A stretch of 38,923 nt of DNA from Vibrio penaeicida (GCF_002933855.1 NZ_BFAQ01000014.1:28054-66976); one strand, 5' to 3'. Shown: positions 25,961 through 38,008, counted from the first letter of the stretch. A program made the numbers and translations. Notes: a model not told the origin generated them from the sequence alone.

Positions 25961-26317
25961 TTATTTTTTGATCGGCTTGCGCGGACCCTTACGGGTGCGA
26001 GCGTTGGTTTTAGTACGCTGTCCACGTAGTGGTAGACTGCGACGATGACGAAGACCACGGTAACAACCAAGGTCCATAAGACGCTTGATGTTCATGGAAA
26101 CTTCACGACGTAGATCACCTTCTACAGTGTACTTAGCTACACCATCACGCAGTTGATCAATCTGCTCTTCAGTTAGTTCACTGATCTTCACATTTTCAGC
26201 AATACTCACGTCAGCTAGAATAGCTTGAGCGCGAGTTTTACCGATGCCGTAAATTGCAGTTAATGCAATTACAGCATGCTTCTGATCAGGAATGTTAATG
26301 CCTGCTATACGGGCCAC
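25961..26317 (-). CDS. rpsM: 30S ribosomal protein S13
   Basis: S13, 118 aa, sits in the head of the small subunit and contacts the P-site tRNA and the L5 bridge. It shows [27 protein letters not shown] (helix-hairpin-helix), [20 protein letters not shown] and a basic tail. It is the first gene of the alpha operon and the target of S4-dependent repression in E. coli; a promoter and pseudoknot-like leader lie just upstream. Confidence 0.98.
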   Translation of the reverse strand: MARIAGINIPDQKHAVIALTAIYGIGKTRAQAILADVSIAENVKISELTEEQIDQLRDGVAKYTVEGDLRREVSMNIKRLMDLGCYRGLRHRRSLPLRGQRTKTNARTRKGPRKPIKK

Positions 26318-26349
26318 TATTCACTCCTAGTACTTATATAAGAAATTAT

Positions 26350-26407
26350 CCGCAGCAAAGCCCGTAGAGGATACGCTGCGGGATACTACTTCTTTTGCAC
26401 GCAAAAG
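26350..26407 (-). promoter_or_regulatory. Alpha-operon leader with S4-responsive pseudoknot-like structure
   Basis: Between the predicted transcript start and the rpsM start lie a strong hairpin CTTTTGC-GT-GCAAAAG (26392-26407) and interleaved pairings: CGCAGC (26351-26356) with GCTGCG (26375-26380) and CCCG (26361-26364) with CGGG (26379-26382). The shared bases suggest the nested, switch-like fold of the E. coli alpha operon ribosome-binding element, to which S4 binds. The role is known for E. coli; application here is inference from the same position and pairings. Confidence 0.75.
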
Positions 26408-26418
26408 GTAGGCCGAGG

Positions 26419-26447
26419 AATATACTCGACACTACCTTATATTTCAA
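26419..26447 (-). promoter_or_regulatory. Promoter of the alpha operon (rpsM-rplQ)
   Basis: TTGAAA (26442-26447) and TATATT (26419-26424) are separated by exactly 17 bases on the minus strand, followed by a GC-rich discriminator (CCTCGGC) as in stringently controlled ribosomal promoters. The start would be near 26412. Confidence 0.8.
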
Positions 26448-26466
26448 GTAAAAATTTCTGCTTAAA

Positions 26467-26580
26467 TTAGCCTTGGCGCTGCTTGTGCTTTGGCTCACTG
26501 CAAATCACGCGAACGACACCGTTACGCTTGATTACTTTACAGTTACGGCAGATTTTTTTAACGGAAGCACGAACTTTCAT
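26467..26580 (-). CDS. rpmJ: 50S ribosomal protein L36
   Basis: L36 is the smallest ribosomal protein, 37 aa, reading [20 protein letters not shown] at the N-terminus and ending PKHKQRQG. It keeps the zinc ligands (two Cys in ICRNC, Cys in VICSEP, then His), so it is the C-plus zinc-binding form; Vibrio often has a second C-minus copy elsewhere under Zur control. It follows secY by 38 bases and is the last gene of the spc operon. Confidence 0.95.
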
Positions 26581-26618
26581 TGCTAAACTCCGTAATGAAA
26601 TCTGGAACTACTGTCGAA

Positions 26619-27959
26619 TTAACGACCGTAGCCTTTCAGATTTGCTTTTTTCAACACAGAATCATACTGTTGTGACATCAGATGAGTCTGTACCTGTGCC
26701 ATAAAGTCCATGATAACAACAACTACGATAAGTAGTGATGTACCGCCAAAATAGAAACGTACGTTCCAAGCGATCATCATGAACTCGGGAATCAGACATA
26801 TAAAGGTAATGTATAGCGCACCTGCTAGGGTTAAACGCGTCATTACTTTATCAATGTACTTAGCTGTCTGCTCACCTGGGCGGATACCGGGTACGAACGC
26901 TCCAGACTTCTTCAAGTTATCTGCTGTTTCACGCGGATTGAAAACCAACGCTGTATAAAAGAAACAGAAGAAAATAATTGCTGCTGCATAAAGCATTACA
27001 TACAGAGGTTGTCCAGGGCTAAGGGCCAAAGACACATCAGTTAACCAACTGAATGCGCTGTCCTCACCACCTGTATTACCAAACCACTGTGCTAATGTTC
27101 CTGGGAACAAAATAATACTAGACGCAAAAATCGCTGGTATCACACCTGCCATATTAATTTTAAGAGGCAAGTGAGTACTTTGCGCTGCAAAAACTTTACG
27201 ACCTTGTTGACGTTTTGCATAGTTAACGACAATTCGACGTTGACCACGCTCCATGAAAACAACGAAATAAATCACTGCAAACGCTAAAACAGCAATTAGC
27301 AACAGAAGAAGTACGTTCAGTTCACCTTGACGCGCTTGCTCTATTGTTTGACCGATTGCCGATGGCAATCCAGCGACGATACCTGCAAAGATAATCAATG
27401 AGATACCGTTACCAATTCCTCGCTCCGTAATCTGTTCACCTAACCACATTAAGAACATGGTGCCGGTTACTAGACTGATGGTTGCAATAACAGTAAACAT
27501 GGTTTGATCGATAACGACCAATTGACCTGTGACCATGCTTGGCAAAGCAGTTGCAATACCAATAGCTTGGAATGTAGCAAGTACAAGCGTGCCGTAACGC
27601 GTATATTGGCTTATCTTACGACGGCCGGCTTCACCCTCTTTCTTGAGTTCAGCTAACGCAGGATGAACTACAGTTAGCAGTTGGACAACAATCGATGCCG
27701 AAATATACGGCATGATGCCCAACGCTAATATAGAAGCACGCTCAAGTGCACCACCGGAGAACATGTTAAACATCTCTACGATGGTACCCTTTTGCTGTTC
27801 GAACAAATCGGCAAGTACAGCTGCGTCAATACCAGGGATCGGCACAAAAGAGCCCGCTCTGAATACTAAAAGTGCACCTAATACGAATAATAAGCGCGAC
27901 TTTAGTTCAGCTAAGCCGCTTTGAGCACTACGAAAATCTTGTCCTGGTTTTTTAGCCAT
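26619..27959 (-). CDS. secY: Protein translocase subunit SecY
   Basis: SecY, 446 aa, is the channel-forming subunit of the SecYEG translocon in the inner membrane. Ten hydrophobic helices are visible. The family patterns include FVPIPGID near the first helix and plug region, [34 protein letters not shown] and the cytoplasmic loop [11 protein letters not shown] and [15 protein letters not shown]. The C-terminal [19 protein letters not shown] is conserved in enteric and vibrio SecY. It lies 21 bases after rplO. Confidence 0.98.
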   Translation of the reverse strand: MAKKPGQDFRSAQSGLAELKSRLLFVLGALLVFRAGSFVPIPGIDAAVLADLFEQQKGTIVEMFNMFSGGALERASILALGIMPYISASIVVQLLTVVHPALAELKKEGEAGRRKISQYTRYGTLVLATFQAIGIATALPSMVTGQLVVIDQTMFTVIATISLVTGTMFLMWLGEQITERGIGNGISLIIFAGIVAGLPSAIGQTIEQARQGELNVLLLLLIAVLAFAVIYFVVFMERGQRRIVVNYAKRQQGRKVFAAQSTHLPLKINMAGVIPAIFASSIILFPGTLAQWFGNTGGEDSAFSWLTDVSLALSPGQPLYVMLYAAAIIFFCFFYTALVFNPRETADNLKKSGAFVPGIRPGEQTAKYIDKVMTRLTLAGALYITFICLIPEFMMIAWNVRFYFGGTSLLIVVVVIMDFMAQVQTHLMSQQYDSVLKKANLKGYGR

Positions 27960-27980
27960 CTGTACCTCGTCCCTCGAGTA

Positions 27981-28415
27981 TTAATCCTCGATTTTACCGC
28001 CTGCAGCTTCGATTGCAGCTTTAGCACCTTTAGTTACGCGTAGACCTTTAACAGTCACAGCTTTGCTAATTTCACCAGAAAGAACAACTTTAACAAATTC
28101 GATGTTCTTAGTGATTACGTTAGCAGCTTTCAAGCTGTTTAGATCAACTACGTCACCATCTACCTTCGCTAGTTCACCTAGACGAACTTCAGAAGTCACT
28201 AGACTCTTACGAGAAGTGAAACCAAATTTTGGTAGACGTTGTTTCAAAGGCATCTGACCGCCTTCAAAACCTGGACGAACGCTGCCGCCAGAACGTGATT
28301 TTTGACCTTTATGACCACGGCCACCTGTTTTACCAAGGCCTGAACCGATACCGCGACCTAAACGCTTCTTAGAAGGTTTAGAACCTGCAGCCGGTGATAG
28401 AGTATTCAAACGCAT
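27981..28415 (-). CDS. rplO: 50S ribosomal protein L15
   Basis: L15, 144 aa, an early-assembling 23S-binding protein. The Gly- and Arg-rich N-terminus ([33 protein letters not shown]) is the typical extended arm, followed by a folded domain ending [13 protein letters not shown]. It is 5 bases after rpmD in the spc operon. Confidence 0.98.
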   Translation of the reverse strand: MRLNTLSPAAGSKPSKKRLGRGIGSGLGKTGGRGHKGQKSRSGGSVRPGFEGGQMPLKQRLPKFGFTSRKSLVTSEVRLGELAKVDGDVVDLNSLKAANVITKNIEFVKVVLSGEISKAVTVKGLRVTKGAKAAIEAAGGKIED

Positions 28416-28420
28416 TCTGA

Positions 28421-28597
28421 TTACTCCTCAACTTTAACCATGTAGTAAACCTTGTTGATCATTCCGCGCACGCACGGAGTATCTTCAAGTTCTACAGTGT
28501 GGTTGATACGACGAAGACCTAGACCACGCAAAGACGCTTTGTGCTTTGGTAGACGGCCAATTGAGCTTTTAGTTTGAGTTACTTTAATAGTTGCCAT
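28421..28597 (-). CDS. rpmD: 50S ribosomal protein L30
   Basis: L30, 58 aa, starts [20 protein letters not shown] and ends [13 protein letters not shown]. The frame is open to 28624, but that extension lies in the end of rpsE; the ATG at 28597 matches the family N-terminus and has AGTAAG upstream. It lies 7 bases after rpsE. Confidence 0.97.
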   Translation of the reverse strand: MATIKVTQTKSSIGRLPKHKASLRGLGLRRINHTVELEDTPCVRGMINKVYYMVKVEE

Positions 28598-28604
28598 GGT
28601 GTTC

Positions 28605-29105
28605 TTACTCCGAAATAGATTCAACAGTTAGACCACGCTTAGCAGCAACCATCTCAGGAGACTTCATGCCACTCAGACCATCGATCGTCGCGCGAACGAT
28701 GTTGATAGGGTTCGTAGAACCGTATGCTTTAGCAAGTACGTTATGAACACCTACAACTTCAAGTACTGCACGCATCGCACCACCTGCGATGATACCAGTA
28801 CCTTCTGCAGCTGGCTGCATGTAAACTTTTGAGCCAGTGTGACGACCTTTCACCGCGTGGTGAAGAGTTCCGTCATTAAGCGCTACAGTAACCATGTTAC
28901 GGCGCGCTTTTTCCATTGCTTTTTGAATCGCTGCTGGTACTTCACGAGCTTTGCCGTAACCGAAACCAACGCGACCATTACCGTCACCAACAACAGTTAG
29001 TGCAGTAAAACTAAAGATTCGACCACCTTTAACCGTTTTAGAAACACGGTTAACAGCAATTAGCTTTTCGTGCAAATCTGTAGCTTGTTGTTGTTCTTTA
29101 GCCAT
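28605..29105 (-). CDS. rpsE: 30S ribosomal protein S5
   Basis: S5, 166 aa, helps decode faithfully (ram and spectinomycin-resistance phenotypes map here in E. coli). It has the double-stranded RNA-binding-like S5 motif with [36 protein letters not shown], and the C-terminal ribosomal S5 domain with [19 protein letters not shown]. The spectinomycin loop reads SKTVKGGR, wild type in appearance. Confidence 0.98.
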   Translation of the reverse strand: MAKEQQQATDLHEKLIAVNRVSKTVKGGRIFSFTALTVVGDGNGRVGFGYGKAREVPAAIQKAMEKARRNMVTVALNDGTLHHAVKGRHTGSKVYMQPAAEGTGIIAGGAMRAVLEVVGVHNVLAKAYGSTNPINIVRATIDGLSGMKSPEMVAAKRGLTVESISE

Positions 29106-29119
29106 CTTCCAACCCTACC

Positions 29120-29473
29120 TTAGAATTTCAGACCAGCTTCGCGAGCAGAATCTGCTAGCGCCGCTACTCGACCGTGGTATTGGAAACCAGAACGATCGAA
29201 AGCAACATCAGAGATGCCTTTTTCGATAGCGCGCTCAGCAATAGCTTTACCTACAGCTTTAGCAGCGTCAACGTTACCAGTATTCTTAACTTGCTCACGG
29301 ATCGCCTTTTCTACAGTAGAAGCGGCAGCGATAACCTCAGAGCCGTTTGATGCGATAACCTGTGCATACACGTGACGAGGAGTGCGGTGTACAACTAGGC
29401 GAGTCGCGCGAAGTTCTGCAATCTTACGACGTGCACGTGTAGCACGACGGATGCGAGATGCTTTCTTATCCAT
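29120..29473 (-). CDS. rplR: 50S ribosomal protein L18
   Basis: L18, 117 aa, binds 5S rRNA with L5. It begins with a basic arm ([20 protein letters not shown]) and shows [16 protein letters not shown] and [20 protein letters not shown]. It lies 9 bases after rplF. Confidence 0.98.
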   Translation of the reverse strand: MDKKASRIRRATRARRKIAELRATRLVVHRTPRHVYAQVIASNGSEVIAAASTVEKAIREQVKNTGNVDAAKAVGKAIAERAIEKGISDVAFDRSGFQYHGRVAALADSAREAGLKF

Positions 29474-29482
29474 AGTGTTACC

Positions 29483-30016
29483 TTACTTCTTCTTAGCTTC
29501 TTTAGTACGCACATTTTCATCTGCGTAACGAACACCTTTACCTTTATAAGGCTCAGGCTCACGGTAAGAACGAATGTCAGCCGCAACTTGACCAACTAAT
29601 TGCTTATCAGCACCAGTTAGGACAATTTCAGTTTGGCTTGGACATTCGGCTTTAATACCCGCTGGCACTTCGTGCTCAACTGGGTGAGAGAAGCCTAGAG
29701 TTAGGTTTACTGCGTTGCCTTTAACAGCAGCACGGTAACCAACACCCTTAAGAGTTAGCTTCTTAGTAAAGCCTTCAGTAACACCAACAACCATGTTGTT
29801 TGCAAGTGCACGAGCTGTACCAGCTTGTGCCCATGCGTTAGCTGCACCTTCGCGTGGACCGAAAGTTAGCTTGCTTTCTTCTTGAGAAAGCACAACAGCG
29901 TCGTTGAATACACGAGACAATTCGCCTTTAGGACCCTTAACGCTAAGTTCTTGGCCGTTTAGTTTCACCTCTACGCCAGCTGGAATAGCGACAGGTGCTT
30001 TAGCAACACGAGACAT
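29483..30016 (-). CDS. rplF: 50S ribosomal protein L6
   Basis: L6, 177 aa, has two repeats of an RNA-binding fold near the factor-binding site. Identified from [40 protein letters not shown], the sarcin-ricin contact [14 protein letters not shown] and the C-terminal [20 protein letters not shown]. It lies 12 bases after rpsH. Confidence 0.98.
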   Translation of the reverse strand: MSRVAKAPVAIPAGVEVKLNGQELSVKGPKGELSRVFNDAVVLSQEESKLTFGPREGAANAWAQAGTARALANNMVVGVTEGFTKKLTLKGVGYRAAVKGNAVNLTLGFSHPVEHEVPAGIKAECPSQTEIVLTGADKQLVGQVAADIRSYREPEPYKGKGVRYADENVRTKEAKKK

Positions 30017-30028
30017 AGTCTACTCCTA

Positions 30029-30421
30029 TTAAGCTACGTAGCAGATGATTTCACCACCAAGACCTGCTTTACGAGCAGCACGGTCAGACATCAGACCCTT
30101 GGAAGTGGACACTACAGCAACACCCAAACCGCCCATCACAGTAGGTAGCGAGTCTTTGTTTTTGTAGACACGCAGACCTGGACGTGAAACACGTTGGATT
30201 TGCTCGATTACTGGTTTAGCTTGGAAGTACTTAAGAGTTACTTCTAGCTCTGGTTTCGCTTCGCCGCTTACAGCGAAGTCTGCGATGTAACCTTCAGCTT
30301 TTAGTAGTGCAGCAATTGCAACTTTAAGCTTTGAAGAAGGCATTTTTACAGCAACTTTATTTGCTGCCTGACCGTTACGAACGCGGGTCAGCATATCCGA
30401 AATCGGATCTTGCATGCTCAT
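30029..30421 (-). CDS. rpsH: 30S ribosomal protein S8
   Basis: S8, 130 aa, is a primary 16S-binding protein. In E. coli it also represses the spc operon by binding mRNA at the start of rplE; whether this holds here is inferred. Motifs: [63 protein letters not shown]. The gene starts 29 bases after rpsN. Confidence 0.98.
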   Translation of the reverse strand: MSMQDPISDMLTRVRNGQAANKVAVKMPSSKLKVAIAALLKAEGYIADFAVSGEAKPELEVTLKYFQAKPVIEQIQRVSRPGLRVYKNKDSLPTVMGGLGVAVVSTSKGLMSDRAARKAGLGGEIICYVA

Positions 30422-30450
30422 AGATTTTACTCCAAATGATTAAGTGGCAA

Positions 30451-30756
30451 TTACCAGCTAGCCTTACGAAGACCCGGAATCTCGCCTTTCATGCAAGCTT
30501 CACGAACCTTAATGCGGCTTAGACCGAACTTACGTAGGTAACCGTGTGGACGACCAGTTTGGTTGCAACGGTTGCGCTGACGTGATGCACTTGAATCACG
30601 TGGAAGAGATTGCAGTTTAAGAACCGCATTCCAACGATCTTCTTCAGATGCGTTAACATCGCTAATGATAGCTTTAAGCGCTGAACGCTTCTCAGCGAAC
30701 TTAGCTACTAGCTTCGCGCGTTTAGTTTCGCGCGCTTTCATTGATTGTTTAGCCAT
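30451..30756 (-). CDS. rpsN: 30S ribosomal protein S14
   Basis: S14, 101 aa, in the head of the small subunit. It is the long, zinc-free (C-minus) form: the CxxC ligands are missing, with [20 protein letters not shown] instead. It lies 17 bases after rplE. Confidence 0.98.
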   Translation of the reverse strand: MAKQSMKARETKRAKLVAKFAEKRSALKAIISDVNASEEDRWNAVLKLQSLPRDSSASRQRNRCNQTGRPHGYLRKFGLSRIKVREACMKGEIPGLRKASW

Positions 30757-30773
30757 AACAGTAACCCTTCACC

Positions 30774-31313
30774 TTACTTACGGAATGGGAAGTTAAAGGC
30801 AGCCAGCAGAGCACGGCCTTCCTCATCGGAGCTTGCAGACGTCGTGATAGTAATATCAAGACCGCGTACACGATCGACTTTATCGTAGTCGATTTCCGGG
30901 AAGATGATTTGCTCGCGAACGCCCATGCTGTAGTTACCACGACCGTCAAAAGACTTCGCGCTAACACCACGGAAATCACGTACACGTGGAAGTGCAATCG
31001 AGATTAAACGCTCGAAGAAATCCCACATACGTTCGCCACGTAAGGTTACTTTACAACCAATTGGGTAGCCTTCACGAATTTTGAAACCTGCAACAGATTT
31101 ACGCGCTTTAGTGATAAGTGGCTTTTGACCAGAGATCGTTGCCATATCAGCTGCTGCGTTTTCTAGCAGTTTCTTATCGTTGATTGCTTCACCAACGCCC
31201 ATGTTTAGGGTGATTTTTTCAATCCTAGGGACTTGCATGACGCTTGAGTAGCTGAACTCTTTGGTAAGCTCAGCAACTACAGACGACTTGTAGTAATCAT
31301 GCAGTTTCGCCAT
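30774..31313 (-). CDS. rplE: 50S ribosomal protein L5
   Basis: L5, 179 aa, binds 5S rRNA and forms an inter-subunit bridge with S13. It shows [58 protein letters not shown] and a C-terminal [18 protein letters not shown]. The 24-base spacer and first codons are where S8 binds in E. coli. Confidence 0.98.
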   Translation of the reverse strand: MAKLHDYYKSSVVAELTKEFSYSSVMQVPRIEKITLNMGVGEAINDKKLLENAAADMATISGQKPLITKARKSVAGFKIREGYPIGCKVTLRGERMWDFFERLISIALPRVRDFRGVSAKSFDGRGNYSMGVREQIIFPEIDYDKVDRVRGLDITITTSASSDEEGRALLAAFNFPFRK

Positions 31314-31337
31314 AGTAGAACTCCAAATTACTTTCTA

Positions 31338-31655
31338 TTAGTTAGAAACAGTTTCGCCGTTTGATTTGAAGAAACGCACTTTTTTGCCTTCTTCAAAACG
31401 GAAACCGATACGGTCCGCTTTACCAGTAGCCGCATTGAAAACTGCAACGTTGGAAGCATCAATTGCTGCTTCTTGTTCAACGATGCCACCTTGTTGACCA
31501 AGAGCCGGTACAGGCTTCTGGTGCTTCTTAACAAGGTTGATACCTTCAACGATAACTTTACCAGTTTCGAGAACCTTAGTTACTTTACCGCGCTTGCCTT
31601 TATCTTTACCAGCAAGAACGATTACTTCGTCGTTACGACGGATTTTAGCTGCCAT
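31338..31655 (-). CDS. rplX: 50S ribosomal protein L24
   Basis: L24, 105 aa, is an assembly initiator at the exit tunnel. The KOW motif [19 protein letters not shown] sits near the start. The open frame extends to 31697, but the ATG at 31655 fits the family ([13 protein letters not shown]) and has GGAGCGG upstream. It lies 13 bases after rplN. Confidence 0.97.
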   Translation of the reverse strand: MAAKIRRNDEVIVLAGKDKGKRGKVTKVLETGKVIVEGINLVKKHQKPVPALGQQGGIVEQEAAIDASNVAVFNAATGKADRIGFRFEEGKKVRFFKSNGETVSN

Positions 31656-31668
31656 TTTGTGCCGCTCC

Positions 31669-32040
31669 TTACAGAACTTCTGGAGCCAGTGAAACAATCT
31701 TCATGAATTTCGCATTACGAAGTTCACGAGTCACTGGACCAAAGATACGTGTGCCGACTGGTTGCTCAGTAGTGTCATTCAACAATACACAAGCATTACG
31801 GTCGAAGCGAATGACAGAACCGTCTGGGCGACGTACGCCTTTTCGAGTGCGCACTACCACCGCTTTCAGAACATCACCTTTTTTAACTTTACCGCGAGGA
31901 ATTGCTTCCTTAACAGTAACTTTGATGATATCTCCGATATGTGCATAACGGCGGTGAGAGCCACCCAGAACCTTAATACACATTACTCTACGAGCGCCGG
32001 AGTTATCCGCAGCGTCGAGTGTACTTTGCATTTGGATCAT
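31669..32040 (-). CDS. rplN: 50S ribosomal protein L14
   Basis: L14, 123 aa, sits at the subunit interface (bridge B8). It reads [38 protein letters not shown] and ends [22 protein letters not shown]. It is the first spc-operon gene, preceded by the S10-operon terminator and an extended -10 promoter. Confidence 0.98.
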   Translation of the reverse strand: MIQMQSTLDAADNSGARRVMCIKVLGGSHRRYAHIGDIIKVTVKEAIPRGKVKKGDVLKAVVVRTRKGVRRPDGSVIRFDRNACVLLNDTTEQPVGTRIFGPVTRELRNAKFMKIVSLAPEVL

Positions 32041-32109
32041 TTTAGTGCTCCGCTAAATATTAAAACTAGACCCTTCACGGGTCGGGCTGCCTCTTTATAA
32101 GGGCTGCGA

Positions 32110-32118
32110 ATTGTACCA
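32110..32118 (-). promoter_or_regulatory. Extended -10 promoter for the spc operon
   Basis: TGGTACAAT on the minus strand fits an extended -10 (TGnTATAAT with one change). No good -35 exists at 16-18 bases (TTGGCT occurs only at 22). It lies about 70 bases upstream of rplN and directly after the terminator at 32149-32178. Confidence 0.5.
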
Positions 32119-32142
32119 CCCTTTTATGTACTTGGGTAGCCA

Positions 32143-32178
32143 AAAAATAAGCGGCTCCAAAAATAATTGGAGCCGCTT
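32143..32178 (-). terminator. Terminator at the end of the S10 operon
   Basis: A 12-bp stem (AAGCGGCTCCAA at 32149-32160 with TTGGAGCCGCTT at 32167-32178, loop AAATAA) is followed in the transcript by ATTTTTTGG. It is 21 bases past the rpsQ stop, so most S10-operon transcription should stop here. Confidence 0.9.
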
Positions 32179-32199
32179 TTTCATCGTATCAAAACGAAA

Positions 32200-32454
32200 T
32201 TAAAACTTCGCTTTTTCTACAACTTTTACCAAAGTCCAAGATTTCTTCTTAGACAGTGGACGACACTCTTGAATCTCAACGGTATCGCCTAGGCCACACT
32301 CGTTGTTTTCGTCGTGCGCGTGCAGTTTAGTCGTGCGCTTTACGAACTTGCCGTAAATTGGGTGTTTCACCATGCGCTCGATAGCAACAACGATAGACTT
32401 ATCCATCTTGTCGCTTACTACACGACCTTGTTGAGTACGAATTTTGTCGCTCAT
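32200..32454 (-). CDS. rpsQ: 30S ribosomal protein S17
   Basis: S17, 84 aa, a primary 16S-binding OB-fold protein. It has [40 protein letters not shown] and [19 protein letters not shown]. Its first base overlaps the rpmC stop, and it is the last gene of the S10 operon here. Confidence 0.98.
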   Translation of the reverse strand: MSDKIRTQQGRVVSDKMDKSIVVAIERMVKHPIYGKFVKRTTKLHAHDENNECGLGDTVEIQECRPLSKKKSWTLVKVVEKAKF

Positions 32455-32645
32455 TATGCGCCTGCCTTCTCAGTCAAAACAGTTTTCACACGTGCGATAT
32501 CACGGCGCACAGCTTTCAGAGTATGAGTTTGCTGTAGCTGACCAGTTGCAGCTTGCATGCGCAAGTTGAACTGTTCGCGTAGCAAATTCAATAGCTCAGC
32601 GTTAAGCTCTTCAACGCTTTTCTCGCGTAGATCTTGTGCTTTCAT
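32454..32645 (-). CDS. rpmC: 50S ribosomal protein L29
   Basis: L29, 63 aa, two helices near the exit tunnel. [20 protein letters not shown] is the family start. The GTG at 32648 is one codon earlier, but the ATG overlapping the rplP stop (TGATG) is preferred. It overlaps rpsQ by one base. Confidence 0.97.
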   Translation of the reverse strand: MKAQDLREKSVEELNAELLNLLREQFNLRMQAATGQLQQTHTLKAVRRDIARVKTVLTEKAGA

Positions 32646-33055
32646 CACATCACCTGCTTAGTTACAAATGTAGTTTTTACAGGCAGTTTACGCGCCGCAA
32701 GGCGGAACGCTTCACGTGCCAACTCTTCAGGTACGCCATTCATTTCGTACATTACCTTTCCAGGTTGGATTTGGGCTACCCAGTACTCAACGTTACCTTT
32801 ACCCTTACCCTGACGAACTTCAAGCGGTTTTTCTGTGATAGGTTTGTCTGGAAAAATACGAATCCAGATTTGACCTTGACGTTTAATGTGACGTGTCATA
32901 GCACGACGAGCCGCTTCAATCTGACGAGCAGTGATACGACCACGGCCTACAGCTTTAAGACCGAATTCGCCGAAGCTTACTTCAGTACCTTTAGCTAGAC
33001 CACGGTTGCGACCAGTCTGAACCTTACGGAACTTAGTACGTTTAGGTTGTAGCAT
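32645..33055 (-). CDS. rplP: 50S ribosomal protein L16
   Basis: L16, 136 aa, near the A-site tRNA elbow and the peptidyl transferase centre. It reads [40 protein letters not shown] and [20 protein letters not shown]. Arg81, the site hydroxylated by YcfD in E. coli, is conserved ([10 protein letters not shown]). It lies 11 bases after rpsC. Confidence 0.98.
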   Translation of the reverse strand: MLQPKRTKFRKVQTGRNRGLAKGTEVSFGEFGLKAVGRGRITARQIEAARRAMTRHIKRQGQIWIRIFPDKPITEKPLEVRQGKGKGNVEYWVAQIQPGKVMYEMNGVPEELAREAFRLAARKLPVKTTFVTKQVM

Positions 33056-33066
33056 CAGTCGACTCC

Positions 33067-33765
33067 TTACTTACGGCCTTTACGCTGCTTCTTAGGCTTG
33101 TCAGCCTTTGGCTCTACAGCATTAGCTGCTGGCATTCCGCCTAGGATCTCACCTTTGAAGATCCAAACTTTAATGCCGATTACACCGTATTGGGTGTGAG
33201 CCGAAGAAGTTGCGTAATCAATGTCAGCACGTAGAGTGTGTAGAGGTACACGACCTTCACGGTACCACTCTGAACGTGCAATTTCAGCGCCGCCTAGACG
33301 ACCACTTACTTCCACTTTGATGCCTTTAGCGCCTAGACGCATAGCATTCTGTACCGCGCGCTTCATAGCACGACGGAACATAACGCGACGCTCTAGTTGA
33401 GACGCGATGCTGTCACCCACAAGCTGAGCGTCAAGCTCTGGCTTGCGTACTTCAGCGATGTTGATTTGCGCTGGTACACCTGCAATTTTAGCTACAGCTG
33501 CGCGTAGCTTCTCTACGTCTTCACCTTTCTTACCGATTACAACACCTGGGCGAGCAGTGTGAATAGTCACACGGATGCTCTTCGCAGGACGCTCGATAAC
33601 GATGCGTGATAGAGACGCTTTTGAAAGTTCCTTCGTTAGGAACTGACGTACCTTGAAGTCGCCGTCTAGGTTGTCAGCGAAATCTTTGGTGTTAGCAAAC
33701 CATGTAGCATTCCAAGGCTTAACGATGCCAAGACGAATACCATTTGGATGTACTTTCTGACCCAT
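33067..33765 (-). CDS. rpsC: 30S ribosomal protein S3
   Basis: S3, 232 aa, at the mRNA entry tunnel with helicase activity. Motifs: [19 protein letters not shown], a KH domain with [15 protein letters not shown], and the C-terminal domain with [20 protein letters not shown] and [20 protein letters not shown]. It has a short basic tail. It lies 19 bases after rplV. Confidence 0.98.
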   Translation of the reverse strand: MGQKVHPNGIRLGIVKPWNATWFANTKDFADNLDGDFKVRQFLTKELSKASLSRIVIERPAKSIRVTIHTARPGVVIGKKGEDVEKLRAAVAKIAGVPAQINIAEVRKPELDAQLVGDSIASQLERRVMFRRAMKRAVQNAMRLGAKGIKVEVSGRLGGAEIARSEWYREGRVPLHTLRADIDYATSSAHTQYGVIGIKVWIFKGEILGGMPAANAVEPKADKPKKQRKGRK

Positions 33766-33784
33766 TGCTTACTCTCCTAGTCTC

Positions 33785-34117
33785 TTAGCGATCTGCTACA
33801 ACAACAGTGATGTGGCTTGAACGCTTCAAGATACGATCCGCACGACCTTTTGCACGAGGCATAATACGCTTCATGGTTGGGCCTTCATCTACGAAGATTT
33901 TAGCGACATTCAGATCGTCGATGTCTGCACCTTCGTTGTGCTCTGCATTCGCGATTGCTGATTCAAGAACTTTTTTGATTAACTCTGCAGCTTTTTTATT
34001 GCTGAAAGTTAGTAGTTCAAGAGCCTGATCCACAGATTTACCGCGGATTTGGTCAGCAACTAAGCGTGCTTTCTGAGGAGAAATACGAGCAAAGTTATGT
34101 TTAGCAATAGCTTCCAT
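33785..34117 (-). CDS. rplV: 50S ribosomal protein L22
   Basis: L22, 110 aa, lines the exit tunnel with a long beta hairpin ([20 protein letters not shown], the region of macrolide-resistance changes; wild type in appearance). Two ATG codons are adjacent; the second at 34117 is six bases from AAGGAG and gives the standard family length. It lies 10 bases after rpsS. Confidence 0.97.
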   Translation of the reverse strand: MEAIAKHNFARISPQKARLVADQIRGKSVDQALELLTFSNKKAAELIKKVLESAIANAEHNEGADIDDLNVAKIFVDEGPTMKRIMPRAKGRADRILKRSSHITVVVADR

Positions 34118-34127
34118 CATCTACTCC

Positions 34128-35251
<1,124 letters not shown>

Positions 35252-35267
35252 TTTTCAACTACTCCTG

Positions 35268-35570
35268 TTATTCCGCGCCGCCAACAAAGTCAAGATCTTG
35301 ACCTTCTTTCAAAGTAACGTACGCTTTCTTAACGTCGCTGCGGCGACCTTGGCGTAGACCTTGACGTTTGGTCTTACCCTTAGTGATAAGAGTATTTACA
35401 GACTTAACTTCAACTTCAAAAAGCTTTTCTACAGCAGCTTTGATCTCTTTCTTAGTAGCATCTTGTGCAACTTTGAAAACGATAGTGTTCGCTTTCTCTG
35501 CAGCCATAGTTGCTTTTTCAGAGATGTGCGGAGCACGTAGAACTTTTAGGATACGCTCTTCAGTGATCAT
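35268..35570 (-). CDS. rplW: 50S ribosomal protein L23
   Basis: L23, 100 aa, is the exit-site docking protein for trigger factor and SRP. Glu18 of the trigger factor contact is present (APHISEKAT). The basic loop [20 protein letters not shown] is typical. Its ATG overlaps the rplD stop by four bases, implying coupled translation. Confidence 0.98.
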   Translation of the reverse strand: MITEERILKVLRAPHISEKATMAAEKANTIVFKVAQDATKKEIKAAVEKLFEVEVKSVNTLITKGKTKRQGLRQGRRSDVKKAYVTLKEGQDLDFVGGAE

Positions 35571-36169
35571 GCTAGCATCTCCTCAACTTGCTTAACTGCT
35601 TCTGCAGTCATCAGAACCTTGTCGAAAGCAACTAGGCTTACTGGATCAATACCAGCAACGTCACGTGCATCAACTTTGTATAGGTTACGAGCAGCTAAGA
35701 ATAGATTCTCATCTACTTCGCCAGTTACGATAAGAACATCGTTAAGCTCAAGCTCTTTAAGCTTAGCTACTAGCTCTTTAGTTTTTGGCGCTTCAACTGA
35801 GAAGTTATCAACAACGATTAGACGCTCTTGACGAACCAACTCAGAAAGAATGCTCTTCATAGCACCGCGGTACATTTTTTTGTTTACTTTTTGGCTGTGA
35901 TCCTGAGGTTTCGCAGCAAAAGTAACACCACCTGTACGCCAGATTGGGCTACGAATTGTACCAGCACGTGCACGGCCAGTACCTTTTTGGCGCCATGGCT
36001 TAGCGCCACCGCCAGATACTTCAGAACGAGTCTTTTGAGCACGTGTACCTTGACGAGCACCTGCTGCGTACGCAACAACTACTTGGTGTACAAGAGCTTC
36101 GTTGAAGTCACGTCCGAAAGTAGTCTCGGAAACAGTTAGTGCATCAGCACCTTTAACTATCAATTCCAT
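35567..36169 (-). CDS. rplD: 50S ribosomal protein L4
   Basis: L4, 200 aa, has a tunnel-lining loop ([20 protein letters not shown]) and is the autogenous repressor of the S10 operon in E. coli, both by attenuation in the leader and at translation. The leader here is described at 37142-37382. It lies 16 bases after rplC. Confidence 0.98.
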   Translation of the reverse strand: MELIVKGADALTVSETTFGRDFNEALVHQVVVAYAAGARQGTRAQKTRSEVSGGGAKPWRQKGTGRARAGTIRSPIWRTGGVTFAAKPQDHSQKVNKKMYRGAMKSILSELVRQERLIVVDNFSVEAPKTKELVAKLKELELNDVLIVTGEVDENLFLAARNLYKVDARDVAGIDPVSLVAFDKVLMTAEAVKQVEEMLA

Positions 36170-36185
36170 TACTTACTCCTAGACG

Positions 36186-36815
36186 TTATGCTTTAACAGC
36201 TGGTTTTACGATCACGTTACCGCCTGTTGCGCCTGGTACTGCACCTTTAATAAGAAGCAGATTGCGCTCAGCGTCAACACGTACGATCTCTAGGTTTTGA
36301 GTCGTTACACGCTCAGCACCCATGTGACCTGCCATTTTCTTGCCTTTAAACACGCGACCTGGAGTTTGACATTGGCCAATTGAACCCGGTGCACGGTGAG
36401 ACAATGAGTTACCGTGAGTCATATCTTGAGTACGGAAGTTCCAACGCTTAACAGCGCCTTGGAAACCCTTACCTTTAGATGTACCAGTAACGTCTACTTT
36501 TTTAACTTCGTTGAAAAGTTCTACGTTTAGCTCTGAGCCAACTTCAAACTCTTCACCGTTTTCTAAACGGAATTCCCAAAGACCGCGGCCAGCTTCAACA
36601 CCTGCTTTCGCAAAGTGACCAGCTTCAGCTTTAACAACACGGTTAGCTTTCTTAGCACCAGTAGTTACCTGGATTGCAGCGTAGCCATCAGACTCAAGAG
36701 TTTTAACTTGAGAAATACGGTTCGCTTCAACCTCAACAACGGTTACTGGGATAGAAACGCCTTCTTCGGTAAATACGCGGGTCATACCCACTTTACGTCC
36801 GACTAGACCAATCAT
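36186..36815 (-). CDS. rplC: 50S ribosomal protein L3
   Basis: L3, 209 aa, is an early assembly protein whose loop reaches the peptidyl transferase centre. It reads [34 protein letters not shown] and [20 protein letters not shown]. Gln150, methylated by PrmB in E. coli, is conserved. It lies 14 bases after rpsJ. Confidence 0.98.
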   Translation of the reverse strand: MIGLVGRKVGMTRVFTEEGVSIPVTVVEVEANRISQVKTLESDGYAAIQVTTGAKKANRVVKAEAGHFAKAGVEAGRGLWEFRLENGEEFEVGSELNVELFNEVKKVDVTGTSKGKGFQGAVKRWNFRTQDMTHGNSLSHRAPGSIGQCQTPGRVFKGKKMAGHMGAERVTTQNLEIVRVDAERNLLLIKGAVPGATGGNVIVKPAVKA

Positions 36816-36829
36816 TATTCTAATCTCCC

Positions 36830-37382
<553 letters not shown>

Positions 37383-37388
37383 CGCGGT

Positions 37389-37416
37389 ATTATACAGATC
37401 ACAAATTGGTATGCAA
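37389..37416 (-). promoter_or_regulatory. Promoter of the S10 operon
   Basis: TTGCAT (37411-37416), a 16-base spacer, and a consensus TATAAT (37389-37394) are on the minus strand, followed by a GC-rich discriminator ACCGCGCAC, a typical feature of ppGpp-controlled ribosomal promoters. Start near 37382. Confidence 0.85.
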
Positions 37417-37450
37417 TAGACGATGGAAAAATAAGCGGGAAGTTTTTGGA

Positions 37451-37490
37451 AGTAAAAAGCCGAAGCAATCTAGGTAGACCGCTTCGGCTT
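37451..37490 (-). terminator. Terminator after bfr
   Basis: AAGCCGAAGC/GCTTCGGCTT is a 10-bp perfect stem with a 14-base loop, followed on the minus strand by TTTTACTTCC. It lies 12 bases beyond the bfr stop and insulates the S10 promoter. Confidence 0.8.
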
Positions 37491-37502
37491 TCAAAATTCT
37501 AT

Positions 37503-37979
37503 TTAGTTCTCATCAACGAACTGTGCTTGCTGGTAATTTTCGATACCAACTTTATCGATTAGCCCTAGCTGTGTTTCAAGCCAATCAACATGCTCTTCTT
37601 CGTCTTCTAGTATATCTTGGAATAAATCTCTGGAGACAAAATCACGAACACTTTCAGCATATGCAATCGCTTCTTTCAAATCCGGAATAGCGGACATTTC
37701 GACTTTAAGGTCACACTCAAGCATTTCTTTTGTGTCTTCACCTATCATAAGCTTGCCCAAATCTTGGAGATTAGGCAGACCTTCTAAAAATAGGATTCGC
37801 TCTATAAGATGATCCGCATGTTTCATCTCATCAATAGATTCTTCGTATTCCTTATCTGCTAAGTGCTTCAGCCCCCAATCTTTGTACATTCTTGCATGTA
37901 AAAAGTACTGGTTAATTGCTACTAACTCGTTTCCCAAAACAATATTAAGGTGTTGAATAATTTTTGGATCACCTTTCAT
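37503..37979 (-). CDS. bfr: Bacterioferritin
   Basis: Bacterioferritin, 158 aa, stores iron as a ferric mineral inside a 24-mer with haem between subunits. The ferroxidase ligands are all present: E18, E51, H54, E94, E127 and H130, with the haem axial M52. The first residues are [20 protein letters not shown]. The open frame extends upstream to 38036, but AAGGAGG eight bases before 37979 fixes the start. Bfd is the next gene upstream, 88 bases away; a separate promoter is likely (38009-38036). Confidence 0.97.
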   Translation of the reverse strand: MKGDPKIIQHLNIVLGNELVAINQYFLHARMYKDWGLKHLADKEYEESIDEMKHADHLIERILFLEGLPNLQDLGKLMIGEDTKEMLECDLKVEMSAIPDLKEAIAYAESVRDFVSRDLFQDILEDEEEHVDWLETQLGLIDKVGIENYQQAQFVDEN

Positions 37980-38008
37980 GACAAAGCCCTCCTTGATCGG
38001 CTTCTTTA

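Noticed and set aside
31703..32100. Plus-strand open frames opposite rplN
   Set aside because: Antisense to conserved ribosomal gene and its leader; no conserved features.
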